64,000 bases of DNA from NCBI GenBank assembly GCA_034770075.1, contig CM068386.1, positions 40,295,990-40,359,989 of the forward strand. The letters run 5' to 3'. The position numbers were made by a program, and so were the translations under genes. The notes under the pieces are model-generated. The model made no database searches. It was not told the origin of the DNA and was given only the letters and a program-made list of their open reading frames with translations. The DNA is from Aralia elata (taxonomy: Eukaryota > Streptophyta > Magnoliopsida > Apiales > Araliaceae). This document shows, piece by piece, positions 36,127 through 49,175 of this stretch (positions within the stretch are counted from its first letter, which is position 1; the number at the start of each line of letters is the position of its first letter).

Positions 36127-36420
36127 CACTACAAAAAAACATGTCAATTCCGACGGAATTAACTCCGACGAAATATATTTCCTCGGAAGTACGTTACTTC
36201 CGACGGAATATTCCGTCGAATTTAATTCCCTCGTAATTAACTTAAGTTCGACGGAATTCCGTCGAAAATGCTATTAGCTTTTTGGCGCTAACATTCCCGC
36301 CAGCGCCAACTCTATTCACGACAGAAAGGTATCTATTTGCGACGAAAGTTTCGTCGAAAATAACATAATTACGAGAAAATTATTTTTGACGGAAATTCCG
36401 TCGAAACTATCTTATAAAAC
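36127..36420 (+). repeat. 5' terminal and subterminal repeats of CACTA-2
   Basis: About ten variants of TTCCGACGGAA and ATTCCGTCG in both orientations, followed by CCCGCCAGCGC, which is also found at the same place in CACTA-1 (10450). Confidence 0.88.
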
Positions 36421-36454
36421 CTAATTCTTCTTCATTTCCCCCAAGTCGCCGCTG

Positions 36455-36458
36455 CTAT

Positions 36459-36489
<31 letters not shown>

Positions 36490-36535
36490 TGTCGCTCAAC
36501 TCTCTCTTCTCTCTGTCGCTCAACCTCACTACTCA
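36455..36535 (+). promoter_or_regulatory. CT-rich leader of CACTA-2
   Basis: A (CT)n tract and two copies of TCTCTGTCGCTCAAC lie just inside the subterminal repeats, where transcription of the element is expected to begin. Promoter function is inferred from position and the pyrimidine-rich composition typical of plant 5' leaders. Confidence 0.35.
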
Positions 36536-36679
36536 CCTCCTCTGAACCTCCAACGAATCAAGCCCGACAGCGAACCTCCGACACTAGGGCCCTCCGGCGA
36601 ATCTATTCTTCCGATGACAAAAAAAATCCAATGAACCTCTCCTCCTTTAGTCCTTCTCCTCCTATATCTCCATTTGTAC

Positions 36680-37259
36680 CAAGGTTTGTGTTCTAATTTT
36701 TTTTATTTAGTTTCTAAATATTGAGATATTATACATTAGATTGTTGAAATACATGAGTTCAAATTACATTATAATCAAGTCTAATTACATTAGATTGCTG
36801 AAATTGGGAATACAATACTTATGCATCTTGGAGCAGACTGGTTTGAGTTTTAGTTTGCGTATGGAATTATTGTTACATTAATTATTGTTGCTGAAATTTG
36901 GAAACTCCTAACTTTTGACAAATTGTTGGAATTAAAAAACATGGAATTAATCTGCTAATTTTTGACAAGCTGTTGGGATTATATTTTTTTGAAATTGGGA
37001 TTATTTTGTTGTTGTTCTATCAGTGTATGAATCAGATTCAATTTGCGTTCCCTTTTGATTTATGGAATAATTTGTATGTTGTTTATACATGTTAGATGTT
37101 AGATTCTGATAAAAATGAGATATTTCTTATTTTCGACGGAATTCCCGATGGAATTTCTGTCAGAATTCTTTAATTGCAAAATTTGTGGATCCTACTTTAT
37201 TTTATTTATGTATTTGACTTAGTTTCTCAATATTGAAATAAACTAAGTAGCATTTACTT
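36680..37259 (+). other. CACTA-2 5' non-coding region
   Basis: T-rich intron-like DNA, with an isolated CGACGGAATTCCCGATGGAA pair near 37134-37155. No coding sequence. Confidence 0.4.
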
Positions 37260-37263
37260 AGTT

Positions 37264-38150
37264 TTGCATTACTAAATTAAATAATATAATAATATAAACT
37301 AATTTTAAATAGTATAATATAAGATAATATAATATAAAATAATAAAATAAAATGACCTAAGATAAAATAAGATAATTCAGATAAAATGAATAAAATAAAT
37401 TAACTAAAATAAATTAAAATAAAATAAGTTAGATCAAAATAAAATAAAATAAATAAAATCAATTAGATAAGAATAAAATTACATTTAATAAATAAAATAA
37501 ATTTAATTTAATTAGTAAAATAAATTTAATTTAATAAACTAAATAAAATAAAAAAATAATATAATATAATTTAATATAATATAATGAAAAAGTAAATAAA
37601 AAATAAAAAAAATTAGATTCGAATAAAATTAAATTTAATAAAATAAAATAAATTAGATAAGAATAAAATTAATTTAATAAATTTAATTTAATTAATAACT
37701 TAAATTAAATTTAATAAACTAAATAAATTAAAAATAATAATATAATATAATTTTGTATAATATAATGAAAAATAAAAAAATACAAAAAATAAAATAAATA
37801 AAATAAATTAGATCCGAATAAAATTGAATTTAATAAAATAAAATAAATATTATAAATTAGATAAGAATAAAATTACATTTAATAATTAAAATAAATTTAA
37901 TTTAATTCATAAATTAAATTTAACTTAATAGACTAAATAAATTAAAAAGAATAATATAATATAATGAAAATTAAAATAAAATAATATAAAATATAATTAA
38001 TTAATTAATATAACATAAAAAAATAAAAAAATAAAGTAAAGAAAATAAAATAATATTAAATTAAATTAATTAATTTAAATAATATAATATAATATAATAC
38101 AAAATAGTAATGTAAAAATAGTATAATATATTTAAATAATAGTTCTCATA
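37264..38150. repeat. Low-complexity AATAAAAT-rich tract
   Basis: Nearly 900 bases consist of variants of AATAAAAT, AAATTAAAT and AATATAAT with almost no G or C. It probably arose by repeated slippage and lies in the 5' non-coding part of CACTA-2; CACTA-1 has only a short equivalent (12660-12760). Confidence 0.9.
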
Positions 38151-38460
38151 AACTGAGTAGCATTTACTTAGTTTATAATTGAAAAAATAAACGAAGTAGC
38201 ATTTGTTTAGTTTTTCACAATTACAATAAACTGCATATATACCTGTGTATGTAGTATATTAATTAAGAGCTTAGAAACCCGTTCGACATTTACTTAGTAG
38301 GAGTGAATGTTGAATAGTCTCCAGTCTGGGACTGTTGCTGGATGTTATGTCTCTCACTTAGGCCGGTGCCAAATGTTTTTAGTACGTTTGTTTCTGAGAA
38401 GAGGAATTTTCTCCTAGAGTCTCTACATGTTCTCCGAGTGCATACTTAGACTAAGTTGTC

Positions 38461-39520
38461 TTGGTCTATTTCGTGTACTTGGAGACCGTGGGGAGGTGCT
38501 GCCGAAATTTTCTTAAAAACAGAAGAAATGTGCTCAAGGTGTTGGCACTAGTGAGGAGACGCATCCAGGAACGTGATAGAAGCCTAACCCCTATAGAGTG
38601 GTCATATTGTCCAATAGAAAATCATGCATGGACCACGTATATACATCAATATGCCCTTTCTAATTGGGTTTTTTTTAAATTAAAGATGTCAGTCGATCAG
38701 AGTTGGATGTACCGTAGGATACGGGTTGATGGGAGGGGATTAGTTGATGCGTACCATGATGGGGTATGCAATTTTATGAACAAAGCAATAGAACATGTTG
38801 ATGATCCGAACGGAAAGATGAGATGTCTGTGTCTTAAGTGTAAAAACATGATCTAGAAGAAAGTCGACGAAGTTAAATTTCACTTGTTTTCACGCGGGTT
38901 TGTGGATGGGTATTCGGTATGGATTCATCACAAGGAATCACATGAGTTGAGAGAAGTGGCTGACAGTACTGTAAACCAACCAATTCAACGGGATTCATAC
39001 GCCGATAACTATGATGTCGTGGAGATGTTGGTCGATGCTTATGGCCCTATCAATATTGACTGGGCTGAAAATGAGCATTCAGCAAGTAGTGCTCAGCATG
39101 TGCCAAATGATATAGTTGCTGCCTTTTACAAGATGCTATCTGAATCGGGGGTCCCACTGTATCCTGAAAATGATAAGCACACCAAGCTATCTGCAGTGAC
39201 GAAACTTTTACACTTTAAGAATAAGCATGACTGTAGTGAGCGAGGTTTCAATGATTTGCTTGCTATTATCAGCGAGTTCTTACCGGCTGATCATACTCTG
39301 CCCGCGAATTACTATGAAGTGAAGAAGATGGTAAAAGGGTTGAATCTGGGGTGTGAGAAGATCGATGCTTGTGAGAAAGATTGCATGTTATATTATGGGG
39401 AGGACAGAACTAAGGTGCGGTGTGATATCTGTAACTTGCCTCGGTACAAGACGACAACACGTGGGGGAAGGATAAACATGTGCCTAAGAAGATCTTACGG
39501 TACTTTTCTCTTGCGCCTAG
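38461..39520 (+). pseudogene. TNP2-type CACTA transposase, N-terminal part (CACTA-2)
   Basis: The ATG at 38686 opens MSVDQSWMYRR, a typical start for these proteins. It is followed by the transposase-associated domain with CLCLKCKN, and then, after a TAG at 38854-38856 (TGG in CACTA-1 at 13379-13381), by FSRGFVDGYSVW, AAFYKMLSESGVPLYPEN and VRCDICNLPRYKTTT, the start of the transposase_21-type core. One base-level shift near 39465 moves the frame. The reading is cut at 39520 by the LTR insertion (target ACTGC, 39521-39525) and resumes at 55250. The protein would cut at the CACTA ends; with stops and insertion it is inactive. Confidence 0.92.
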
Positions 39521-41639
39521 ACTGCTATAACGCTCCCAAATCCGGGTTACCTTAACCTCGGGTCTGGTGCATCACTATGCAACTCATACGTCATACTATC
39601 AACAACTCATTGCAGAATAATAAAATATTTACATTGATATAATATAAATATTGTCGAAAGAAAAACTAAAACATAACATAACTAGTACACGACAACTAAT
39701 ACATGATGCTTGTGACGCTCCCGAAATTCGGGTCTTGCCTTTAAGCCGGGTTCGGTGCGTCACGGTACTACCCATACAACAATATCTTACTACATGAATG
39801 TAATTACAAAATTATTACAACATGTTCCCATCTAATCCCAGGTACGAAGACCTTAACTACTACATCATTTAATAATCATTACAAATTTAATTCTATTCAT
39901 GTTGTACATAACAGTACTTTACAACAATAAGTATTAAAACTTACCATTACACTCTTTATTACAAATCCAGATTTCGTAACCTTTAAATTCTACACTTATT
40001 ATCAAGGTTGAATAAATACCATGATCCCTTTTTCAAAACTTTATAAGTAAACATAAGATTCAGTCTTTTACTGTAGTCATTTTCTGAATATTCGTAGAGT
40101 AATTCAATAACCATACATTCGTTATAAATGTCCTTTATACATCATCGTTATCCTTCTAGTTTACTATAACAAGTAACTAACATTATCGCATCTTAACTAC
40201 TATAATGGATATCCTCCATTTTTTTAACCCAAGGTTTACATAATCTAGTTCACATGCATTGAATACCGTCATCACGACCCAAATGAACACAATGAGAAAA
40301 TAATACAACTTTCCTTTTTACCTTCTCCTCTAATCCTTATCAACGTGATATCAAGAGAATTCGTTGCATCTAGAATCTGCAAAAGTTTTATTTTTACAAG
40401 TATGAGCACGACGGCTCAACAAGAACTAACAGTTTTCACATTTCATACATCATGTAACACATAAGTTTGTATTTTATTCATGCACCATGATTCTTATATT
40501 ATGCATCTTACTCATGCATCATAAATTATATGCAATGCATCTACATATGCATCACACATCGTATATCTCATACTGCATATTTACAATATTCCAAGTTTCA
40601 CATAGAACAACATAATCACATAGTTGCACAACGTGCCCACTTTAATCATGCTCGCATACAATTCACATAACAGTGAAAGATTTAGCAATCAACTCATGTA
40701 CATTAATACATTTAAACAAGTCAACAAGCTACTGAAAGAACTTGCCTTAAGCGTTCCTTGCCAAATTATGATGACTCGTCTTTCAAATATCCTACACAAT
40801 TTATTTAACAATAAAATACCAATTAGCCACTAAAAAGGCTTCATATATTGGTTCACATAATAAAAATTCTTATCTCATACTGTTCGCGCATTTTAGATTA
40901 ATAAATGTGATTAACTCTAAAACATCTCTCGACGTCGTGTCATTCGGAAACGTTACGACCCTAATCATTATCCATATTTATTGGTTTATTAAAACCCTAC
41001 TCTATACCTCATAATGTTTGTTTCATTTGAATCAAAACACTATTTGAGTTCATTAACACCTTACACGGCGTTTCGACGTTTACACGCCACACGCCTAATT
41101 TGCCTCTTTTGCATGTGCTTAGCATACTCATACATTGGGTTACAACACTCCATAATATTTCATTCTTATTAGAAACAAAATATTAAACAAGGTTATACAC
41201 ACTTGTTACGGCGTTACGACGCTTGCACGCACATACGCCAAACTTGTTTACTCGAATGCCTAAGCGACATGCATTTGCGTATGCTTAGCACGCTCATTCG
41301 ACTCATCTAATACTCATTGGATAATGCTAAGTATCATTATCATTCATAACATTCATGTTTTAGAACTTAAAACACCCTCTTATAACGTCGGAAGCATTAC
41401 ACATTGCATACGCGCATGCCTGACGCCCTCTGACTGCCTCTAAATGCACAACAATCCTAAAAATGGTTAATTTAGAATTTGATCCAGATAGTAATTTTTA
41501 ATTCTAATTAACAGAAATTGTAGGTCTACTTCTTAGCTTTCCGGATCATCTTGAATCATCCAAATTGGAGTTCGTATGGAAAAGTTATGGTCATTTTACT
41601 AAGAGGCGTTCATGCTAAGAATTCCAGAATCTGGCGGTC

Positions 41640-41718
41640 AGCGAGGCCTCCGTCAGAATCAGGGAGGCTGCGCCAGGGAGCTTAGCGAGGCCTCCATCAA
41701 AGTCAAAGAGGTTGCACC
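41640..41718. repeat. GC-rich tandem motif in the LTR-like block, left part
   Basis: Units around GCGAGGCCTCCGTCAGAATC and GGAGGCTGCGCC repeat here and continue at 53376-53450 beyond the gypsy insertion, giving about three units in total. The gypsy element inserted inside this array; its near-match target duplication GCACC/GCGCC is part of the motif. Confidence 0.75.
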
Positions 41719-44569
41719 TGTGACACCCCCAAATCCAGGTACTTAATTCCCACTGATTTGGTGTTCACTATAACATACATTCAAAACTAACTACCCAATA
41801 AAATAACAATTAAATAAACTTAAAGAAACATCTTCCCAAAATGGGTTACATCTCTAAACTATTAAATAATCAAATCCCAGGTTATCTTAACCTTAATACA
41901 TCAAATGTGGAATAAAACATAATTTAAATAAGTCTTGTTACAAATAATCATCAAGTAAATAGCAGGTCATTAGCTATTTATGCATCTTGCCCTTGCCCTT
42001 GCTCGTGGACGGTTCGTCCGATTTCTCAGCCTTAGCTGCAATGATTAGTGCAAGAGTGAGCAAACAATTGCTCACAAGTACGATAACAATAATATTTAAA
42101 TGAAATGGATTTCAACTGAGGAATAATAATTTTCTGAATCTCAGTCAATAAGTGATCAAAGTCTAAAAGCTCGTTTGAATGCTCGATTCAAAGTAAAATA
42201 GATTTCAAGATCTAGAAATTATATCTGAGGGTCACAAGACCTCGAACTATGTCCTAGGTTGACAAGTATTTCTACTGTAACCTTTAACAGTCATATAGAC
42301 TATGGACCAACATCTCGTACTCAGGGGGATCAACCCTTTGTACAATGTATTGTGCACAAACATTTTAACGCTGTCGCGTAAGTAATCCCCTATATTAGGG
42401 TTGTTCATCTCAGTTTATCGTCTGAATCCATACCAAAAAGGAAATTGGCTTGGAACAAGTATAGAAAACATTTTAAGTCTTTGAAACGTTCATCAACTAA
42501 GGACTAGCTGAAGCAATAAGGGTTTGCTAGTCTAATTCATCAAAAGAGTTTGTTCAATAGAAACTATACTCGAAGTTTGAATAACAATAATTGGAATAAA
42601 GCTTGAGTATATAATCATGATAATAACCTTGCTTGAATAATAATAAGCTAAGGTCCATAAACTCGCTCAATATAAATAAACTTGTATTGAATAAATTAAC
42701 AAGTTCGATATAGGAAAACTTGCTCAACGTAAAAGTAATAAGTTGAGATAAGGAACTTACCTCAAGCGTAGATTACAAATTTAAGTAATTCACGATCCTT
42801 AAACAACCTAAACATTTAATTATAAAAATGGTAATATAATTAGTCACAAGATTAAAAGCATTTTAAGCTTGCTCTTTTATCATAACATCTCATTTAGCAT
42901 ACCATAGACAACAAGTACTAGTTTAGCAACTATCTAAGTTTAATTATGCATTCATAACTTCCAAGAAAATAATTAATAATAATTTTTTTTTTAAACAGAA
43001 GTGTTTCTCGCCGGGGCGAGAAAAAACTTAACAAAATCGTCGCCAGGGCGAGGCTGTCGCCGGGGCGAAGTTATGCTTAACAATTTTGTCGCCGGGGCGA
43101 CGCTGTCGCTGGGGCGAAGAAATCAGTTCATTTCTCTCGCCAGGGCGAGAGACTTGACTGTCGTCTTTCCCAGCTCGCGAACCAGTGAAAACTTAGGCCA
43201 AATTTGGCCAAAATTTTCCGAATTCTACCATCCAGAAAACAAATTAAATATACCCAAACATCAAATATGCTAAAAAACAAATACCCAACATGTTTTCTAA
43301 ACATTTTAATCATTCTAACACATAAACAACCAAATTAAAACCCAAAATTTCACTGTTAAAACCAAATATTCATGTTCTAGCTATTTTAATAAAATCAACC
43401 ACTGTAAACTCATCTTTCACTCATTTTAATCCATTCAAATTACATTCTTTTTATTATTCATCGTATTAACACAATAAAAAGTCAATTTACCAATTAATAA
43501 TCTAATTGAACATCAATTATCATATATATATGCCATACATGAAATAAAACTCTGTAAAAACAAAGACTTCACTCTAAATCATGTTTTCATGAATTAACAC
43601 CTCTAAATTGATTATTAATCAACATATAATCATCTAACACATGATTACTACTAATTACAACAACTATAATCACACATTTCATTTACTCTAGCAATTGAAT
43701 TCACATACAGTAACTAAAACTATATACAGTAGAATAAAACAAAGAGGAAAAATGAATTATATCTTCAATTGTTGTAAGAAAATTTGATTAAACTTCCTTA
43801 CTTGAATTCTTACTCCAATCACCAAGCTTCTCACACAATTTCTCTCTTTTCTCTCAACTCTCAAATTCACAGAGTTCTTTTCTTTCTCTCAAGCTCTGTG
43901 TTTCTTCTTCTTTGTTTTTCTTTCTTTCTTTCTTAACTGACGTTCTTTTTAAAAAATAAAAACTGATGAAATAAAAAAAAATAAGATAAAAACTGATGAA
44001 ACGTATAATCTAATTAAGTCATCAGTTATAAAAATTCAAAAGCCATAAGGCTATGTTTGGCAAACTAATTTAAAAATAACCCATTATTCTAACTAAAGGC
44101 TTGCTTGGTAAAACACAAATAAAATAACCCATTATTTCCAAACAAAGATCATAGGGTCTTGTTTGGTAAAACTAAATTAAACACTTTCTCATTTATTTTA
44201 ATAAAACATTATAACATATAGTTTAAAATGTCACACATTTAATTTAATTGAACTTATTATTAAATAAATTCAATTAAACCTTACCAACTCAAATAATAAT
44301 TTCATTTAACAAATAACAATAATACCAAATAAATTCTCTTATTCAAATAAATCATTTATTCAGATAAAACTTTTCATCATCTAATTTAATTATTAAATTA
44401 GAACAAACATAACAAATTACATTCAAATAACATTTGACATTATTAAACTTAACATATACCCACTTCACAAAAACTTAACAAATTATTTATTTAACTCAAT
44501 AAATTAATAAAAATATTTATATAACTGAATAAATATTTTTATTCAATCATAAAAATTGCATTCGTTACA
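41719..44569 (-). repeat. 3' LTR of the gypsy element
   Basis: 2851 bp, from TGTGACACCCCCAAATCC to GCATTCGTTACA on the plus strand (TGTAACG...GTGTCACA on the minus strand). Nearly identical to 50521-53375. It contains a GC-rich cluster at 43007-43152. Confidence 0.96.
43007..43152. repeat. CGCCGGGGCGA motif cluster, 3' LTR
   Basis: Seven copies of a CGCCGGGGCGA-type motif (stem CGCC/GGCG) in about 145 bases of otherwise AT-rich LTR; several read CGCCAGGG or CGCTGGGG here but CGCCGGGG in the other LTR. Confidence 0.9.
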
Positions 44570-44580
44570 TCTTTCCCTCC
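44570..44580 (-). promoter_or_regulatory. Polypurine tract of the gypsy element
   Basis: The minus strand reads GGAGGGAAAGA directly before the 3' LTR start TGTAACG, the expected position for priming plus-strand DNA synthesis. Confidence 0.9.
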
Positions 44581-44678
44581 TTAAAAGGATTCTGTCCCCA
44601 GAATCACAACGCAATTAAATCGTCTGTTACATTCTCCCCTTCTTATAAAGATTCTGTCCCCAGAATCGCAATATAAAA

Positions 44679-46202
44679 TTAAACAAATAATTGAGGAAAA
44701 TTTTGCATCATTATCTCTTCGAGTTCCCACGTTGCTTCTTCAGCACTGTGGTTCCTCCAGATTACCTTAACAGAAGGTATCACTTTATTTCTAAGTACTT
44801 GCTCCTTCCTGTCCACTATCTGGACAGGTATCTCTTCATAAGACAAATCTTTCTCAAACTGTATCGGTTCATATTCTATTACATGTTTATAGTCAGACTT
44901 ATACTGTCGTAGCACCGATATATGGAAGACGTTGTGAATGTGGCCTAACTCAGGAGGTAAAGCTACCTCATAAGTTACCTCACCCACCCGTTTCAGCACT
45001 TCAAAGGGTCCAATAAACCGCGGACTGAGTTTACTCTTTTTACCGAATCTGATCTTTCCCTTCCAGGGAGATACTTTGAGAAACACAAAACTGCCGACTT
45101 CAAATTCGCGATTTTGTCGGTGGTGATCAGCATACTTCTTCTGTCTGTCTTGAGCGGCTATCAATCTGGTTCTTATCACCTTGACAATTTCAGCGGTTTG
45201 TTGTACCAGCTCGTGTCCTAATAGTCGTCGTTCACCAACCTCATCCCAGCATAATGGAGTTCTGCATTTCCTTCCGTACAATGCTTCGTAGGGTGGCATG
45301 TCGATACTAGCGTGATGACTATTGTTGTAAGCAAACTCGACCAGAGGTAAATGATCATCCCAGTTACCTTTAAAATCCATAACGCATGCTCGAAGCATAT
45401 CCTCCAATGTTTGAATTGTTCTTTCGCTCTGGCCATCGGTTTGAGGATGATAGGCTGTACTCATTCTCAACTGTGTTCCCAAATAAGCTTGCAGACTTCT
45501 CCAAAATTTTGATGTGAATCGTGGATCTCGATCTGATACTATTGATACTGGAACACCGTGCCTTGAGATAATCTCCTTTACGTATAATTTTGCCAGCTGA
45601 TCCAAAGTGAATCTGATTTTGATCGGCAAGAAATGCGCTGATTTTGTTAATCTGTCAACTATAACCCATATCGCGTCATAACCCTTCTGAGTAATTGGAA
45701 GCCCTACCACAAAGTCCATTGTGATATGCTCCCACTTCCATTCGGGTATCTCCAAGGGCTGTAGCAAACCACTTGGTCGTTGATGCTCAGCTTTAACTCT
45801 CTGACAAGTGAGACATTTCGCAACACATTCAACAACCTCTCTTTTCATGTTTGGCCACCAAAAATGTTGTCGAAGATCCTGGTACATCTTTGTGCTTCCC
45901 GGGTGAACCGAAAATCGTGAACTGTGAGCTTCGTTCAAAATCTCCTCTCTGATTGCCAATACCGACGGTACCCAAATTCTGCCTTCAAATCTCAGCAACC
46001 CTTCAGTATCGATTTTGTATTTAAGCTCTTCACCTTCAAGCACTCTTTGCCGAATCTTATCACATTCCTCATCTTGAAGTTGCGCTTCCTTGACTTTTTC
46101 TACCAAAGTTGGTTGAGTTTCTATCTGAAACAACTTTTCATTAGGCTCTGCCAGATTCTTCACTTCTAATTCCAACTTAGCCATTTCCACTACAAGCTTC
46201 TC
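44679..46202 (-). pseudogene. pol: gypsy integrase with chromodomain-like C-terminus (pol, part 3)
   Basis: Open from just after the TAG at 46203-46205 to a normal stop at 44679. It shows the HHCC zinc-binding region (EAHSSRFSVHPGSTKMY, then CVAKCLTCQRVKAEH), the catalytic DDE residues in ITMDFVVGLP, VSDRDPRFTSKFW and HPQTDGQSERTIQTLEDML, the GPFEVLKRVGEVTYEV module, and at the C-terminus VIWRNHSAEEATWELEE, a chromodomain-like end that in chromoviruses directs insertion to heterochromatin. About 500 codons. It shares the reading frame of the upstream pol pieces; only the preceding amber codon separates them, so any start within this piece would be artificial. Confidence 0.95.
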
Positions 46203-46892
46203 CTAAGCAGTTAACACAAATAGTTTCTCCCGACCTTTTCTACTCAAAGCGTCGGCAACCACGTTAGCCTTCCCTGGATGGTATAGAATTTCACAGTCAT
46301 AATCTTTGATCAATTCTATCCATCTCCTCTGCCGCATATTCAAATCTTTCTGTGTAAAAATATACTTCAGACTTTTATGGTCTGTATATATTTCACACTT
46401 CTCCCTATAGAGATAGTGCCTCCAGATTTTCAGAGCAAACACCACAGCTGCTAACTCCAAATCATGGGTCGGATACCCTTTTTCATAGTCTTTTAGTTGG
46501 CGCGATGCATATGCAATAACTTTACCATTCTGCATCAACACATAACCAAGTCCTTTATGTGATGCGTCACTGTACACCACAAAATTTCCTGTATCATCTA
46601 GTAAAGACAATAAATGTGCCGAACTTAATCTCTTCTTTAGTTCTTGGAAACTCTCTTCGCACTTCTCTGTCCAAACAAACTTCACTGACTTCCTTGTTAA
46701 ATTCGTCAACGGAGTGGCGATCCTGGAAAAATCTTGAATAAAACGCCTGTAGTATCCTGCCAAACCTAGGAAACTCCTCACTTCTGACGGTGTCTTCGGC
46801 TGATCCCAGTTCATGACAGCTTCCACTTTCGCTGGATCCACCGAAATCCCGTCTTTATCAATAACATGCCCAAGGAATTGAACACGCTCCAA
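46203..46892 (-). pseudogene. pol: gypsy reverse transcriptase end and RNase H (pol, part 2)
   Basis: Begins right after the TAG at 46893-46895 and ends at the TAG at 46203-46205. Starts LERVQFLGHVIDKDGI (end of RT), then VRSFLGLAGYYRRFI, and the RNase H core with VVYSDASHKGLGYVL, THDLELAAVVFALKIWRHYL, IYTDHKSLKYIF and the end LYHPGKANVVADALSRK. The acidic RNase H residues are present. Same frame as both neighbours. Confidence 0.95.
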
Positions 46893-48395
46893 CTAAAATT
46901 CACACTTCGAAAATTTCGCATACAATTTCTTCTTTCTTAACGCCTCCAATGTCACCCTCAAATGTTCCACGTGTTCTTCTTGAGTTTTGGAGTAGACCAG
47001 AATGTCGTCTATAAATACCACCACAAATTTATCCAGAAATGGTTTGAACACCCTATTCATTAGATCCATAAACGCTGCAGGCGCGTTTGTTAAACCAAAT
47101 GACATAACCAAAAACTCATAGTGACCATATCTGGTTCGAAATGTCGTCTTTGGTATGTCCTCTTTCCTCACTTTCAACTGATGATATCCACTTCGTAAAT
47201 CTATCTTCGAAAAATATCTTGCTCCCTTCAGTTGGTCAAACAGGTCATCGATTCTAGGCAACGGATACTTGTTTTTGATCGTGACCTTGTTCAACTCTCT
47301 ATAATCAATGCAAAGACGCATCGACCCATCCTTCTTCTTAACAAACAATATCGGCGCTCCCCACGGCGAGACGCTCGGTTGAATATACTTCTTATCCAGC
47401 AATTCTTGTAATTGCACCATCAACTCCTTCATTTCTACCGGAGCCATTCTATATGGGGCTTTTGATATAGGGGCCGTTCCCGGTGCTAAATCAATTACAA
47501 ACTCGATTTCCCTATCTGGCGGTAGTCCTGGCAAATCATCAGGAAATACGTCCGCAAAATCCCTAACTACTGGTATCTCCTCCAATTTTGCACCCACCTT
47601 TCGGGTATCGACTATGTAGGCTAGATATCCTACACATCCTTGTCTCAACATCTTTCTGGCCTGCATCATCGTCAGACAACTCGTTTGTCTAGGCGACTTG
47701 CTGCCATAAAACACTACCTTTGACGGAGTCATAAGGTTTACACACTTCTTTTGACAGTCAATAACTGCCCCATGGTTAAACAACCAATCCATACCCAAAA
47801 TAACATCAAACTCCCCAAGACGAATTGGGATCAAGTTTACTATCATCACATGACCATTAATTTCTACCTGACAGTTCTTGTGGACAAACTTAACAGGAAT
47901 CACCTCCCTATTCGCAATTTCTATATTCATAGGGTAATCTAATTCTTCCTGGGGTAACCCTAATTTCTTAGCAAAATCATCGGATATAAATGAGCAAGTA
48001 GCACCCGAGTCAAACAATACATAAGCATTAACATTATTGACTGGAATGATACCTGACACTACATCCTTTGACTGCACAGCATCCTGCACCGTCATATTGA
48101 ATGTTCGAGCGGTAGGTCGGTTGGGATGCGTCGGTCCGGTGATAGTCAGATTGCCTCCACCGTTGTTCCCTTTTCCTGCACCAGCTCCTCCTGTAGTTGT
48201 TTTCTTAGGGCACTCTCGGGCAAAGTGATCCTTCGACCCGCAGATGAAACATGCTCCTTTCTTCGGATTAGGGCAATTTGGTGAAATATGACCCTCTTGT
48301 CCATAGTTGAAGCACACCCACTTACCCTTCAAACAAGCACCCATATGGCTCTTTCCACAGGTGCTGCACACCTCTATCTTCTTCTTCTGATTACC
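46893..48395 (-). pseudogene. pol: gypsy zinc knuckles, protease and reverse transcriptase (pol, part 1)
   Basis: From the TAG at 48396-48398 to the TAG at 46893-46895. Two CCHC knuckles: the first reads CFNYGQEGHISPNC, with its second cysteine replaced by Tyr, and the second, CFICGSKDHFARECP, is intact. The protease has VLFDSGATCSFIS. Reverse transcriptase shows LDKKYIQPSVSPWGAPI, DGSMRLCIDYRELNKVT, YFSKIDLRSGYHQLKV, FGLTNAPAAFMDLMN and the catalytic FIDDILVYS. The last codon is TAG, directly before LERVQFLG, where related elements usually have Trp (TGG). Confidence 0.95.
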
Positions 48396-49175
48396 CTACT
48401 GACTTCCCGCAGAGTTACTTTCACTCCACTTCCTCTTCTGGCCACTTCCCCCGTGACTACCACTTGCCTTATTATCACTCTCATTCTTCTTCTTCCTCTG
48501 CTCCTGATTGTACTTGGACAGAGCATCACTGCCTCCTTCAGCGATAATCACCTTTTCCAGCACTGCCGCAAACGAGTTCAGTTGAAACAACGAAACTCTA
48601 CTATATAACCAGGGTTTCAGTCCCTGCTCAAATCTCCTAGCCTTCCGCTCATCTGTGTTGACCTGGTATGGCGCAAACCTCGCCAGCTCATTGAACTTTG
48701 CAGCATATTCAGGTACCGTCATGGTACCTTGCTTCAGTTCTAGAAACTGCACCTCCATTTGATTTTGAGCACTTGCCGGAAAATAGGTCTCGAAAAACAT
48801 CTCCTTAAATCGCTCCCACGGAATAATCCCTTGGCCACCTCGAGTCTTATTTGCTTGCCACCAGTAGCTAGCTTCTGACTTCAGCATAAAGGTTGTAAAT
48901 GTCGTCTTTTGATCCTTATTGACCCTAGCGACATCAAACACCTTCTCCATCACCATGACCCATGTTTGAGCCTCTATCGGATTCATAGACCCGTGATATT
49001 CCGGAGGTCCAACAACCTGGAAGTCTTTAAAGGTTGTAGCCTGAGCTTGTGGTTGATTTGCAAAGGCTCCCGTTAGCAGATTTACCAACTGCTGCATCGG
49101 ATTAGCGTTGGCTTCTTCATTATTGGTAGATCCCTCTGGGGTTTGTTGATGTGTTGGTTGTCTTCTTGGCGGCAT
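48396..49175 (-). pseudogene. gag: gypsy gag (capsid part), ended by an amber codon
   Basis: The ATG at 49173-49175 opens MPPRRQPTHQQ, a start style typical of chromoviral gag. The retrotransposon gag core follows (YWWQANKTRGGQ, PWERFKEMFFETYFP, GTMTVPEYAAKFNELARFA, RRFEQGLKPWL), then a basic tail with KRKWSESNSAGSQ and TAG at 48396-48398. The frame continues directly into the zinc knuckles, so gag-pol was one frame of about 1500 codons. Upstream of the ATG the frame is closed by TAA at 49215-49217. Capsid sequence itself has no internal stop. Confidence 0.92.

Noticed and set aside
43001..43273. 90-codon frame in the gypsy LTR, repeated at 51806-52078
   Set aside because: It is the translation of the GC-rich motif cluster in both LTRs and is not conserved beyond them; no start context or domain.
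44691..44912. Plus-strand open frames across the gypsy pol region (also 45924-46169, 48288-48608, 49778-50077)
   Set aside because: Shadows of the minus-strand gag-pol and coiled-coil frames; no independent signals.
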